A DNA stretch of 64,000 nucleotides from Breoghania sp037026715 (GCF_037026715.1 NZ_JBANCG010000008.1:248001-312000), one strand, 5' to 3'. Shown: positions 49,358 through 58,336, numbered from the stretch's first letter. The notes: generated from the letters alone by a model not told the origin. Made by a program: numbers and translations.

Positions 49358-49603
49358 ATGAATTTCTCCCTTGGGAAAAAACTGGAAGACTACGTCGCGC
49401 GGCAGATCGCCGAGGGTCCCTACAACAATGCCAGCGAGGTCGTGCGCGACGCGCTGCGGATGCACGAAGAGCACTCGCTGAAGCTGGAGAGTCTGCGCCG
49501 GGAGATCCACAAGGGCCTGACATCGCTTGAAGCCGGACGGCTGGGGACCGCGCAGCCCGCAGACATCATGGCACGGGCAAAGACCCGTAAGCGGACCTCG
49601 TGA
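49358..49603 (+). CDS. parD: ParD family antitoxin
   Basis: The 81-residue protein has an N-terminal ribbon-helix-helix (MNFSLGKKLEDYVARQIAEG then PYNNASEVVRDALRMHEEH) and a C-terminal tail that would wrap the toxin. It represses its own operon through the 10-base inverted repeat just upstream. Its stop codon overlaps the GTG start of the toxin gene (49600-49603). AGAAG lies before the start at 49358. Confidence 0.94.
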   Translation: MNFSLGKKLEDYVARQIAEGPYNNASEVVRDALRMHEEHSLKLESLRREIHKGLTSLEAGRLGTAQPADIMARAKTRKRTS

Positions 49604-49899
49604 ACCGTTTCCGGCTCACTGCGGAGGCGGAAGAGGATCTGGAGGAAATCGCCCGCTACTCCCTTGAGGCGTGGGGCGAAACGCAGACACTCGCTTACAT
49701 TGAGCAACTTTATGCATTCTTTTCGCTTTTGAGCGAGACACCCGGCGTGGGGCGCCCCCGCCCAGAGCTCGCGGCCGGGGTCAGAAGCATGCCGCGGCCG
49801 CCCCATGTGATTTTCTACAAGGAATGGTCCTTCGGGATTGCCATACTGCGCGTTCTGCACGGATCTCGGGACATCGATACCCCCGATTTCCCGGCGTAG
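49600..49899 (+). CDS. parE: ParE family toxin (RelE/ParE superfamily)
   Basis: The 99-residue protein has the ParE fold: FRLTAEAEEDLEEIARYSLE, TLAYIEQLYAFFSLLSETPG, VRSMPRPPHVIFYKEWSFGI and ILRVLHGSRDIDTPDFPA. Chromosomal ParE toxins poison DNA gyrase; this is inferred from the family. It starts with GTG overlapping the antitoxin stop, so toxin is translated only after antitoxin. No frameshift is seen, so the pair is probably functional. Confidence 0.94.
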   Translation: MNRFRLTAEAEEDLEEIARYSLEAWGETQTLAYIEQLYAFFSLLSETPGVGRPRPELAAGVRSMPRPPHVIFYKEWSFGIAILRVLHGSRDIDTPDFPA

Positions 49900-49908
49900 T
49901 CCCCCCTC

Positions 49909-50715
49909 TCAATCCACCTTGCCAGCGTCCTTGAACATCACCTTGTGACGCTTGTTGCGGATCCAGTCCTCCATCTCGTCGTCGCTCATGAAATGGGCGG
50001 GATCGAAACGGTCGACGTTGGAGATGTCCTCAAGCGGCTTTTTCCAGCGCTTGTAGGGCGGGCGGGCCGGCGGGCCGAAGGCGAAGATGTCGAGGACGGA
50101 GAGCTCGTCGGGAATGCCGAGAAGCGGCCGCATCGCGGCTTGCGCGTTTTCCTGGCCGATGGCGGTCACCCACCACACCGCGTAGCCGAGGCTCGCGGCC
50201 GCCAGATGGGCCGACATGGTGGCGGCGGCGACCGACTGCAGCAGGATGCGCTCGGCGTTTTCCCGGTACATGCGGTTGAGGTCGCTGTCGTCGTCCTTCA
50301 GCACGGGAAACGCCTGCACCCACCGGAAATCGGACACGACCACGATGAAGCCGGGCGCGGTGGCCAGCCCCCGGTAATCGGGCGTGGGAAACTTCATCTT
50401 CATCTTGGCACGCGCGCGCTGCTCATCGACGAAATAGTCGGCGATCCGGCGCTTGATTTCGGGATCGCGCACGACGATGAAATGCCACGGCTGCGAATTG
50501 GCCCCCGAGGGCGCATGGCGCGCGGCCTCGAGGATCAGGTCATAGTGCTCGTCGGGCACCGTGAAGGCCGGATCGAAGACACGCGCGGTGACGCGGTTCT
50601 TCATCACCGCCATCAGCGGATCGTAGCGCGCCCTCGAACCGATCTTGGGCAGGTCGACATCGCCCTCCTCCGGCGGCTCCACGTCGCTCTCGCGTTCCGC
50701 GTTCCCGATCGTCAT
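49909..50715 (-). CDS. Nitroreductase family FMN oxidoreductase
   Basis: The 268-residue protein has nitroreductase landmarks: MKNRVTARVFDPAFTVPDEH near residue 38, ILEAARHAPSGANSQPWHFI near 62 (FMN phosphate and ring contacts), and AHLAAASLGYAVWWVTAIG near 170, ending with a family GIPDELSVLDIFAFGPPARP block. The first 30 residues are acidic and variable. Substrate unknown. It is convergent with the toxin gene, 9 bases between stops. Confidence 0.9.
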   Translation of the reverse strand: MTIGNAERESDVEPPEEGDVDLPKIGSRARYDPLMAVMKNRVTARVFDPAFTVPDEHYDLILEAARHAPSGANSQPWHFIVVRDPEIKRRIADYFVDEQRARAKMKMKFPTPDYRGLATAPGFIVVVSDFRWVQAFPVLKDDDSDLNRMYRENAERILLQSVAAATMSAHLAAASLGYAVWWVTAIGQENAQAAMRPLLGIPDELSVLDIFAFGPPARPPYKRWKKPLEDISNVDRFDPAHFMSDDEMEDWIRNKRHKVMFKDAGKVD

Positions 50716-50889
50716 GGTGTTTTTCCTCCCGATGGGCTATTTCGCCGGTGGCATGTTCCGGCTTGTCGGTTGTTCAAAGACAGCCCTTGTCTCGCGAGAA
50801 TGGCAGTCTTGCCGTAGCGGCACAATGACAACATCCGGGCCCGCCATCCGTTTCAACCGCCGCCGCGCGCACATCCAACCGGTCGAGCC

Positions 50890-51312
50890 ATGATCGCGAT
50901 CACCGACACCATCGCCATCGACGAAAGCGAGATCGAGGAGGTGTTCATCCGCTCCGCCGGACCGGGCGGGCAGAACGTCAACAAGGTGTCGAGCGCTGTG
51001 CAACTGCGCTTCGACATCCGCCATTCGCCCTCGCTTCCCGACTACGTCAAGCGCAAGGCGGAGGGGCTTGCCGGCTCAAGGCTCACCAAGGACGGCGTCA
51101 TCGTCATCCAGGCCATGCGGTTCCGCACGCAGGAACAGAACCGCGAGGACGCGCTCGAACGGCTCGTGGAACTGTTGCGCAAGGCCAGCGAGCGGCAGGC
51201 CTACCGGGTCAAGACCAAGCCGACCAAGGCCTCGAAAAAGCGCCGGCTCGACGCGAAATCGAAGCGCGGAACGGTGAAGAAGCTCAGATCAGGCAAGATC
51301 GGGACGGATTGA
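50890..51312 (+). CDS. arfB: Ribosome-rescue peptidyl-tRNA hydrolase ArfB (YaeJ)
   Basis: The 140-residue protein releases peptides from ribosomes stalled without a stop codon. It has the catalytic GGQ (RSAGPGGQNVNKVSSAVQLR, residues 21-40) and a basic C-terminal tail (KTKPTKASKKRRLDAKSKRG) that enters the empty mRNA channel. It lacks the codon-recognition domains of release factors. It is divergent from the nitroreductase gene; a family 4 repeat follows. Confidence 0.95.
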   Translation: MIAITDTIAIDESEIEEVFIRSAGPGGQNVNKVSSAVQLRFDIRHSPSLPDYVKRKAEGLAGSRLTKDGVIVIQAMRFRTQEQNREDALERLVELLRKASERQAYRVKTKPTKASKKRRLDAKSKRGTVKKLRSGKIGTD

Positions 51313-51337
51313 GGGGGCTCTCCGCAGCTCGGGGCAC

Positions 51338-51443
51338 GTCAGTGCTGCTGTGCAGACCGGGGACCTCGAGCGGCAGGCACCGAGAGTTGATCCCGGATCT
51401 GCGACGCGTCACTGGCGTGCCGCATCGCGTCCGGGATGACACT
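51338..51443. repeat. Family 4 palindromic repeat, copy B (inverted)
   Basis: Read on the minus strand it runs GTCATCCCGGACGCGATGCGG, GCGTCGCAGATCCGGGATCA, TCGGTGCCTGCCGCTCGAGG and CCGGTCTGCACAGCAGCA, aligning with copy A at 31650-31783. The outer right end is shorter than in copies A and C. It lies between arfB and the convergent formamidase gene. Confidence 0.88.
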
Positions 51444-51581
51444 CGAGAGATTGGCTGAAAAGGCAGGGATCCGACGATCCAGGCACAGGTCCCGACCGAG
51501 AAGCGCGCGGTCGCGCATTATCGGGGGGAGAAAAACAAGGGCGATGCCGCCGGACGGCGGCACCGCATCGTTCAGCAGCCC

Positions 51582-52928
51582 TCAGGCGCCGTACTGTTCC
51601 TTCGCGAAGGCCGCCAGGCCGGCGGCTTCGAGCTTCGACATCGGTGCGAGGAAGGTCACCTGCACAACGCCCGGTTCGCGGCCAATCTCGATGGCGCCGT
51701 TGATCGTTGCGCGGTTCATCACCTCCGCAACCGTCATGTCGAGAAGACGGGCCGCGCGGTTGAGACCGCAGGTTGTGGCGGCGTTGAGGTCCGGGCCGGT
51801 GCCGATGACCGAGATCGGCGCGCTTTCCTCAACCTCATCAACGCCCCAGCGCTTTGCCAGGCCCCTCGCCTTCGCCTTTTCCGCCTCCGAGAACGGTTTT
51901 GCGAGCGGCGGCAGATCCTCCACCAGCGGGAACAGCACCGGGCCCTCGAGCGGGCGGCCCTTCACCACTTCCACCTGCATGGTGACGGAGCCGGCGACGT
52001 CCATCGTGTGGCCGGCGATCTCGCCGTCGCCCTGGGCGGCGTGCATGTCGCCGATATAGATGCCGCCGCCAGCCGTCTTGACCGGGACGACGAGGATGGA
52101 ACCGGCGCGCACGGCGTCGATGTCCATATGGCCGTCGGTCCGGTGCTGGGCCAGTTCCTCTGCCGTCAGCGCGTAGGGGTGCGGTGCGCCAATGAGGGCG
52201 GAGCCGAAATCGCCGGCGTTGTGGCTGTCGGGAATGGCCTTGGACGGCGTGGAGCCGAGCTGGCCGAGGAAGGGCCGCATGCGGATCATCACGCCGGCCA
52301 TGTCGGAGGGCGCGAAGGTGAGGATCGGGTGCTGGGCCGAATTGTCCGGCAGTGCCGCGTAGTGCGGAGCCTCATGGGCGATCTCGTCGGCCGCCTTCTT
52401 CGGCAGGGTCAGGCCGACGGCGCGGGTGTCATCGAAGGCGACCGTGTAGCCGTGCTCGAACTGGAAGGGCGTCACAGGGTTACCGCAGGTATCGCAGATG
52501 ACCGCCTTCTGGCCGATGCCCTCGACATGGGTTTCCGGCCAGAGCTTGTCGCAGGTGGGGCAACGGGCGGCGACGTAAGGGTCGCCCAGAAAATAGCCCT
52601 CCGGCGAGGTGTCGTGGCCCGACGCGGTGGCGAGCGAGGTCACGGTGATGTCGCGGATACGGAGCGCGATGGCATCGCCCGGCTCGGCGCCCTCCACCGC
52701 CACCGGACGGGTGACCTCGTGACCGCCGCGCAGGCGCGGGGTGATCATCGGCCCCCAGCAGCCGGGTGCGGTGTTCGCGATGATGGTGCCGCCGTCCTGG
52801 ACCGGGCCCAGCATCGGCTGGTCGGGATCGAGAATGCCGTTGGTGAAGGTGTCCACCATCACGCTGCGCCGCGCAGGCGCTGCTGCTGCGGGAACGTCGC
52901 GTTCGACTGCTGCCATCTTGTTCTCCAT
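51582..52928 (-). CDS. Acetamidase/formamidase family protein with a zinc-ribbon insertion
   Basis: The 448-residue protein matches the FmdA/AmdA family: NGILDPDQPMLGPVQDGGTI near the N terminus, RPVAVEGAEPGDAIALRIRD, GDFGSALIGAPHP-like sequence (HNAGDFGSALIGAPHPYALT), and GGIYIGDMHAAQGDGEIAGH. Two CxxC pairs (Cys123/126 and Cys145/148) form a probable zinc ribbon between the first conserved blocks. Family enzymes hydrolyse formamide or acetamide to ammonia and acid. It is preceded 71 bases upstream by a MoaD-like gene on the same strand. The ATG at 52928 (MENKMAAV) is chosen; longer in-frame starts add low-complexity sequence. Confidence 0.88.
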   Translation of the reverse strand: MENKMAAVERDVPAAAAPARRSVMVDTFTNGILDPDQPMLGPVQDGGTIIANTAPGCWGPMITPRLRGGHEVTRPVAVEGAEPGDAIALRIRDITVTSLATASGHDTSPEGYFLGDPYVAARCPTCDKLWPETHVEGIGQKAVICDTCGNPVTPFQFEHGYTVAFDDTRAVGLTLPKKAADEIAHEAPHYAALPDNSAQHPILTFAPSDMAGVMIRMRPFLGQLGSTPSKAIPDSHNAGDFGSALIGAPHPYALTAEELAQHRTDGHMDIDAVRAGSILVVPVKTAGGGIYIGDMHAAQGDGEIAGHTMDVAGSVTMQVEVVKGRPLEGPVLFPLVEDLPPLAKPFSEAEKAKARGLAKRWGVDEVEESAPISVIGTGPDLNAATTCGLNRAARLLDMTVAEVMNRATINGAIEIGREPGVVQVTFLAPMSKLEAAGLAAFAKEQYGA

Positions 52929-52999
52929 CGTGGGTTCAACCGGGATGCCGCCGCGAACCGGCGGCGTTCGTTCACATCGACACAGGCCTGGCGCCGCTT

Positions 53000-53275
53000 T
53001 CATCCACCACGCATCGGCGGCACCAGCGCAAGAGGAGCGTCGGAGGGAACCGTTTCGTCCTCTCCGAGCACGCGGTCGCCGGCAATGAGCAGGCACCCGC
53101 CTAGCACCTCCGCCAGATCAGGATACGCCTCGGCGATACCGGCGCGCAGGGCAGCGGCGCTTGCATTTGCGGGAGCGGGAATGTCGAGAAAGGGCGTCGC
53201 GGCACGCTCCACCAGACCGGCGCGCAACTGGATGCGGCGGGGAGCGACAGGCGAGGTCAGGTTCGTCTCAGACAT
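53000..53275 (-). CDS. MoaD/ThiS-like ubiquitin-fold protein ending in Gly-Gly
   Basis: This 91-residue protein has the layout of a MoaD sulfur carrier: a beta strand (RIQLRAGLVERAATPFLDIP), a central helix (ASAAALRAGIAEAYPDLAEV), then GGCLLIAGDRVLGEDETV and the terminal PLALVPPMRGG, close to MoaD's ALIPPVSGG. The C-terminal Gly-Gly is the feature that would be adenylated and thiocarboxylated. No moaE, moeB or thiF homologue is adjacent; the partner is the formamidase-like gene downstream. Most such genes are for molybdopterin; this one may serve another target. Confidence 0.85.
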   Translation of the reverse strand: MSETNLTSPVAPRRIQLRAGLVERAATPFLDIPAPANASAAALRAGIAEAYPDLAEVLGGCLLIAGDRVLGEDETVPSDAPLALVPPMRGG

Positions 53276-53375
53276 GGCGAATCTCCACTCACGACATCAT
53301 ATGATTTATATATCAAACAATTATCGGACACGATCGGGGCAGGATCGGAAATGATCCTTCCGGCCGGCCGGGGCT

Positions 53376-54644
53376 TCACACGTCCAGAAAGCGGCTCGCG
53401 GAATAGGGCGCCGGATCGACGAGCGGCGGCATGCCCGTCATCATTTCCGCGATGAGGCGGCCGGAAATGGGCCCGGTCGTGAACCCGATATGGCCGTGAC
53501 CGAAATCGAGCCAGAGATTTTCGTGGCGCGGCGCGCGGCCGATGATCGGCAGGCTGTCGGCAAAGCAGGGCCTTGAGCCGACCCACGGTGCGCTGTCGAC
53601 CTCGAAATCGATGGGAAACAGCGTGCGGGCGATTGGCCGCGTGCGCGCGATCTGGACGGGCGTGGGCGGGGCGTCGCGATCGGCGAACTCGATGCCGGTG
53701 GTCAGCCGTACACCGCGCTCCATCGGCGTGATCACATAGCCGTTATCGACATCGACGACGGGGCGCGAGAGAGAGGCTCCGCCGAGCGCGCGGTAGTGGA
53801 TGTGATAGCCGCGCTTGACCAGCATCGGGAAATCGTAGCCCAGCGGCTTCAGCACGTCCGGCGACCACGGCCCCAGCGCGACGACGGCCCGCTCGGCCCA
53901 GAACCGGCCCTCGCTGGTCGTCACCACCCAGCCGCCGGCTTTCGGCTCGAGGCTCGTGGCGTCGCCGATCAGGAACCGGCCGCCACCTTCCACGAAATGC
54001 TCCGCGTAGGCCTTGGTGACCGCGCCGGGGCTTGAGACGGATTCGGTATCCAGCCAGTGCACGGCCTTGTGGAAGACGGGCCTGAGGTGCGGTTCCAGTT
54101 CGCGCACGGCGCCCGGCTCCAGCACCTCGTAGCGGGCGCCGAAGATGCGGGCGTAGTGCATTTCCGTGTCCGTTGCCGCGAAGCTCAGCGGCGAACGGTA
54201 GAGCCGCAGCCAGCCGGTGGAGCGGAAGTAGCGCCCCGCATGGGCCGCGCGCGCGAAGGCGCGATGTTCCTCCACCGCATGACGCTCCAGCTGATCCACC
54301 GCGCGGGCGAAACGGTCGATGGCGACCGGGCCGGAATGGGCGCGCAACTGCATCAGCCAGGGCAGCGCCGCACGGATGACGGCCGGGTGATAATGGGCCT
54401 CCGGCGCTCGGTTGAGCGCATAACGGATGAGCTTTGCCAGCGAATCGGGGAAGGTGATGGGCACGAAACCGTCGCGCTCGATCACTCCGGCATTGCCGTG
54501 CGAGGTCTCCTCGCCCGGCTGACGACGGTCGATCAGCGCGACACTCCAGCCGCGTTTCCTGAGGTGCAGCGCCGCCGACACGCCGACAATGCCGGCGCCG
54601 AGCACAAGCGCATCGACCTTCTGCACCATTGAGAATCCCGTCAT
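53376..54644 (-). CDS. FAD-dependent D-amino acid dehydrogenase-like oxidoreductase (DadA type)
   Basis: The 422-residue flavoprotein has the dinucleotide-binding fold at its N terminus (VDALVLGAGIVGVSAALHLR), followed by EETSHGNAGVIERDG, LGPWSPDVLKPLGYDFPMLV, YVITPMERGVRLTTGIEF and a C-terminal GHGHIGFTTGPISGRLIAE. These are DAO/DadA features: it would deaminate D-amino acids, donating electrons to the respiratory chain. Starts at 54644 or 54629 are both possible. It is divergent from the BASS transporter gene. Confidence 0.9.
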   Translation of the reverse strand: MTGFSMVQKVDALVLGAGIVGVSAALHLRKRGWSVALIDRRQPGEETSHGNAGVIERDGFVPITFPDSLAKLIRYALNRAPEAHYHPAVIRAALPWLMQLRAHSGPVAIDRFARAVDQLERHAVEEHRAFARAAHAGRYFRSTGWLRLYRSPLSFAATDTEMHYARIFGARYEVLEPGAVRELEPHLRPVFHKAVHWLDTESVSSPGAVTKAYAEHFVEGGGRFLIGDATSLEPKAGGWVVTTSEGRFWAERAVVALGPWSPDVLKPLGYDFPMLVKRGYHIHYRALGGASLSRPVVDVDNGYVITPMERGVRLTTGIEFADRDAPPTPVQIARTRPIARTLFPIDFEVDSAPWVGSRPCFADSLPIIGRAPRHENLWLDFGHGHIGFTTGPISGRLIAEMMTGMPPLVDPAPYSASRFLDV

Positions 54645-54718
54645 GCCCCAGGAGATTTTCCGATAGTGTGCGCAAACGCCGCCCAAGAGCAAGATCAACC
54701 GGTTACGGAACATACCCG

Positions 54719-55729
54719 ATGAATTTTCGCCGCATCGCCACGACCGCCCGAAGGGCTCTCGCCGCACCGCGCGCGGCGCTGAACTTTCTCGGCCGGCACG
54801 GCGCGCGTGCGGCAGCGGCAAGTGCGGTGGCAGGACTGATGCTGCCGGCCTTTTCCGCAACGCTCAGGCCCTGGATTCCACACGCGATCTTCGCACTGCT
54901 GGTGCTGGCCTTCCTCCGAGTGGAGCCGGCGGCCGTGGCGCGGCGGCTGTCCCGGCCGATGCTGATCGTGGCGGCCGTCGCCTGGATGATGGCGGCGATT
55001 CCGCTTGGGGCGGGCCTCGTCGCGCATGCCTTTCACCTGGAAACCCTTTCGCCGCAAATGATGCTGGCGCTCTTCATCGTGACCGCAGCGCCGCCCGTCA
55101 TGTCGGCCCCGGCCTTCGCCTTCCTGATGGGGCTCGACGGAGCGCTGAGCCTGACCGTCATGGTCGCCTGCGTGCTGTTGACGCCGCTTGCCGCCCCCTT
55201 CGTCGCCGGTTTTCTGCTCGCCGATGCGTTGCCTCTCGATCCGCTGAGGCTGGCGATGAACCTCGGCGGGCTGCTCGCCGGTTCCATCGCGGTTGCCTGG
55301 GCGGTCCGGCGGCTGGCCGGGCGGGAGCGCATCGAGGCGGCCAGGAGCGAGATCGACGGCGTCAACGTGATCCTGCTCTTCGCCTTCATCATCGCGGCGA
55401 TGGACGGGGTGGTGGCGCGGTTCATGAGCGATCCGATGCTCATCGTCGCGATCACGGCGCTGACATTCGCGGTCGCCTTCGCGCAGATTGCGGTGACCTA
55501 CCTCGGCCTGCGCGGGATCGGGCGGGCGGACGCCTTCACCATCGCGCTGGCCGCGGGCAACCGCAACATGGGGCTGATGGTGGCGGCGATGGGCGCTTCC
55601 GTGCCGGACCTCACGTGGCTCTATTTCGCGCTCGGCCAGTTCCCGATCTACATGCTGCCGATGATCCTGAAGCCGCTGGCGCGCCGGATGGCGGCGGCAG
55701 ATGGCGCACCGGCGGCGACGGATCGCTGA
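54719..55729 (+). CDS. BASS-type sodium symporter-like membrane protein
   Basis: The 336-residue protein has about nine or ten hydrophobic segments and resembles the bile acid:sodium symporter class: LFIVTAAPPVMSAPAFAFLM near residue 120 (the discontinuous helix) and FTIALAAGNRNMGLMVAAMG near 285 (the GNRNMG motif). A basic N terminus of 40 residues precedes the first helix. The substrate is not known; family members carry organic anions. It is divergent from the DadA-like gene by 74 bases, so both may handle related compounds. Confidence 0.83.
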   Translation: MNFRRIATTARRALAAPRAALNFLGRHGARAAAASAVAGLMLPAFSATLRPWIPHAIFALLVLAFLRVEPAAVARRLSRPMLIVAAVAWMMAAIPLGAGLVAHAFHLETLSPQMMLALFIVTAAPPVMSAPAFAFLMGLDGALSLTVMVACVLLTPLAAPFVAGFLLADALPLDPLRLAMNLGGLLAGSIAVAWAVRRLAGRERIEAARSEIDGVNVILLFAFIIAAMDGVVARFMSDPMLIVAITALTFAVAFAQIAVTYLGLRGIGRADAFTIALAAGNRNMGLMVAAMGASVPDLTWLYFALGQFPIYMLPMILKPLARRMAAADGAPAATDR

Positions 55730-55803
55730 CTTCTGTCATTGCCGCACGCGCCCTGCCATGCTAGCGGGCAATGGTTCCCGCTCGTTCGACAAGGCAAACG
55801 CCC

Positions 55804-56487
55804 ATGACCTCGACACTGATCGCCCCCTCGATGCTCGCCTCCGACTTCTCGTGCCTTCGCGACGAAATCAAAGCCGTGGACGGCGCCGGCGCCGACTGGA
55901 TCCATCTCGACGTCATGGACGGCCATTTCGTGCCCAACATCACCTTCGGGCCCGACGTCATCGCCGCCATGCGCCCGCACACGGACAAGATCTTCGACAC
56001 GCACCTGATGATCTCGCCCTGCGATGCGTATCTGGAGGCCTTCGCAAAGGCCGGCTCCGACATCATCACCGTGCACGCCGAAGCGGGCGCCCATCTCGAC
56101 CGCTCGCTGCAGGCGATCCGCAATCTTGGCAAGAAGGCGGGTGTCTCGCTCAATCCCGGCACGCCGGAGAACGTTCTGGAATATGTCCTCGACCGGCTCG
56201 ACCTCATCCTCGTCATGAGCGTCAATCCGGGTTTCGGGGGGCAGAAGTTCATCCCCGCCGTGATCGACAAGATCGCCCGCATCCGCGACATGGTCGGCAA
56301 CCGGCCGATCGATATCGAGGTGGACGGTGGGGTGACGGCCGAAACGGCGCCGCTGGTGGCCGCGGTGGGGGCCAACGTGCTGGTGGCGGGGTCGGCCGTC
56401 TTCAAGGGCGGCTCGCCCGAGCAGCCGCAATTCTACGAGCGCCACATCAAGGCCATTCGCGCAACAGCCGACGCCGCGCGCGCCTGA
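55804..56487 (+). CDS. rpe: Ribulose-phosphate 3-epimerase
   Basis: The 227-residue TIM-barrel enzyme interconverts ribulose 5-phosphate and xylulose 5-phosphate in the pentose phosphate and Calvin pathways. Family sites are complete: APSMLASDFSCL, HLDVMDGHFVPNITFGPDVI (metal-binding His and Asp), DTHLMISPCDAY, ILVMSVNPGFGGQKFIP, DIEVDGGVTAETAPLV (second Asp) and VAGSAVFKG. Start at 55804 follows a purine-rich stretch. Confidence 0.97.
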   Translation: MTSTLIAPSMLASDFSCLRDEIKAVDGAGADWIHLDVMDGHFVPNITFGPDVIAAMRPHTDKIFDTHLMISPCDAYLEAFAKAGSDIITVHAEAGAHLDRSLQAIRNLGKKAGVSLNPGTPENVLEYVLDRLDLILVMSVNPGFGGQKFIPAVIDKIARIRDMVGNRPIDIEVDGGVTAETAPLVAAVGANVLVAGSAVFKGGSPEQPQFYERHIKAIRATADAARA

Positions 56488-56604
56488 GGCGGCGTCTCGT
56501 TGAACAGCGTCGGAAAGCTTGTCGCGAAGCCTCGTTTCGCGTTACACTTCGTTCACGTTTTGTACACGCAATACCGGGGCTGAAGGCGGGAAAGGCAGCG
56601 CGCC

Positions 56605-57270
56605 ATGCTTGCGGCAGGCGAGACGACGAACTGGTGCGAATTCGACACGCCAATGGGGCGCGGCCGGCTCGGCTGGAGCGCGAACGGACTGACGCGGCTG
56701 CGGCTGCCCGAAAGAGCCGCAGGGTTTGGCGATGCCGGGTCAGGCGATGCCGGGTCTGGCGGTTCCGGGTCTGGCGGTTCCGGGTTTGGCGGTTCCGGGT
56801 TTGGCGGGAGTGCGGGCTCAGCGCCGGGTACACAACCCAGCACGCCATCACGTCAGCCAATGGCCGCCCCACCTCCGGATGCGCCAGGCTTCGTCATGGA
56901 CGCGCTGGCGAAGCTGAAACGCTACTTCGCCGGCGAGCGGGAGGATTTTACCGGTGTGCCGCTCGACCTTTCCGGCGTTTCGCAAAGCCGCCGCACGCTT
57001 TACGCGGCGCTGTGCCGGATCGGCTGGGGCGAGACCACGACCTATGGCGGCCTGGCGGAGATGCTGGGCACGCCGGGAGCGGCGCAGGCCGTGGGGCGGG
57101 CGATGGGCGCCAACCCGATCCCCGTGATCATCCCCTGCCACCGGGTTCTGGCCGCCGGTGGCCGCATGGGCGGGTTTTCGGCGCCCGGCGGCGTGGTCAC
57201 CAAACAGTATCTGCTGGCTCTGGAAGGCGTCGAGCCGGAAGAAACGCGGCAGATGGGGTTTGGATTCTAG
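56605..57270 (+). CDS. ogt: Methylated-DNA--protein-cysteine methyltransferase
   Basis: The 221-residue protein removes methyl groups from O6-methylguanine in DNA. The C-terminal DNA-binding domain is complete: TLYAALCRIGWGETTTYGGL, AQAVGRAMGANPIPVIIPCH with the acceptor Cys in PCHRVLAAGGRMGGFSAPGG. Between the N-terminal domain and this there is an unusual glycine-serine insertion, encoded by five 15-base repeats (56731-56805), in place of the short linker of typical Ogt (about 170 residues). The gene is probably functional because the repeats keep frame. Confidence 0.95.
   Translation: MLAAGETTNWCEFDTPMGRGRLGWSANGLTRLRLPERAAGFGDAGSGDAGSGGSGSGGSGFGGSGFGGSAGSAPGTQPSTPSRQPMAAPPPDAPGFVMDALAKLKRYFAGEREDFTGVPLDLSGVSQSRRTLYAALCRIGWGETTTYGGLAEMLGTPGAAQAVGRAMGANPIPVIIPCHRVLAAGGRMGGFSAPGGVVTKQYLLALEGVEPEETRQMGFGF
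56731..56805 (+). repeat. 15-base minisatellite in ogt
   Basis: Five head-to-tail units of 15 bases share the core TGCCGGGT or TTCCGGGT and end GGC; they encode GDAGS, GDAGS, GGSGS, GGSGF and GGSGF. The last two units are identical and adjacent units differ by one to three bases, so expansion looks recent. Confidence 0.9.
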
Positions 57271-57536
57271 ACGCTTTTGCCAGACGGCGCCGCAGAAGCC
57301 GAACAGCCCGGGGCGAACGGCAGGGGTCCGTGACGGGAGACAAGAGCCGAAACGGCCGGCCGCCCAGGAGATTCTGGCGCGCCTTGAAAGCGGGCGGCTT
57401 TTCTGTTTTCACCTATCCGCATTCCGCCGCGCAGCCTGCTGCCGCCGGGGCTGGCCATCGCCTCCGATGCGCAAGGCATTTCCGATGTGGAGCGGTGCGG
57501 CGATTTCGATCCGAGCGAGCGACGAGGAAACACCCC
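57271..57536. other. Intergenic region between ogt and the DUF2259 gene
   Basis: This 266-base stretch is GC-rich. It has open frames with no recognisable domain and no clear promoter or terminator. Confidence 0.4.
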
Positions 57537-58301
57537 ATGCGCACGCGCTATCTGCAAAACCGGCTTGCCGCTGTCATCGTGAACGGGCTTGCATGCGTTT
57601 GCGCCGTCACCGGCGCGCTGGCCGCCGATGCGGCGCAGCGGGCGATCATCGGCTTTTCACCGGACGGATCGCATTTCGCATTCGAGCAATACGGCCGGCA
57701 GGACGGCTCCGGCTTTCCCTATTCCGACGTGTTCGTGCTGGAAACCGCAACCGACAGCTGGGTACGCGGCACGCCCGCGCGCGAGTTGCTCCGCACGGAC
57801 GGGGCGAGCGTCGATGCGGCACGCAAGGCCGCGCGCAAGCGGATCGACCCGTTTCTCTGGCGGCTCAACATCGGGGTGGAGGGCAAGACGCTTGTCTCCG
57901 ACAGGGCGGCGGATGCGCGCGATGCGGCCCGTTTCCTGCCGTTCACGCTGAAGGACGACGGCGACAGGCTGGGCCTGGGCACGGCGCGGCTCCGGCTGAC
58001 CGAGATCGCCATGCCCAAGGCCGACTGCGCGACGCTGACGAGCGATACCCATGGCTACGCACTCGTTCTGGAAGGGGCGACGGGAGCCCCCTTGCGCATC
58101 CTGCACGAGGACACCGAAATTCCCGCCTCGCGCGGCTGCCCGCTCCATTACGGACTGTCGGACATCATCGTCTTTCCCCGTCCGGGCAAGGGGCCGGTGA
58201 TGGTGGTGCTGCTCTCCGTCTACCAGTTCGGCTTCGAGGGGCTGGACCGTCGTTTTCTCGCGCTGTCGACGACCTTCGAGAAGAACCCGAACACGCAGTG
58301 A
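57537..58301 (+). CDS. DUF2259 family secreted protein
   Basis: The 254-residue protein has a signal peptide (LAAVIVNGLACVCAVTGALA, cleaved near residue 30) and a mature part with AIIGFSPDGSHFAFEQYGRQ, SGFPYSDVFVLETATDSWV and DIIVFPRPGKGPVMVVLLSV, as in DUF2259 proteins. It is exported to the periplasm; function unknown. The start at 57537 has GAGGAAAC upstream. The frame is open further upstream but without sense. Confidence 0.85.
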   Translation: MRTRYLQNRLAAVIVNGLACVCAVTGALAADAAQRAIIGFSPDGSHFAFEQYGRQDGSGFPYSDVFVLETATDSWVRGTPARELLRTDGASVDAARKAARKRIDPFLWRLNIGVEGKTLVSDRAADARDAARFLPFTLKDDGDRLGLGTARLRLTEIAMPKADCATLTSDTHGYALVLEGATGAPLRILHEDTEIPASRGCPLHYGLSDIIVFPRPGKGPVMVVLLSVYQFGFEGLDRRFLALSTTFEKNPNTQ

Positions 58302-58336
58302 CGGCGTGGGCGGGACGAAGGAAGGGCAGATAAATA

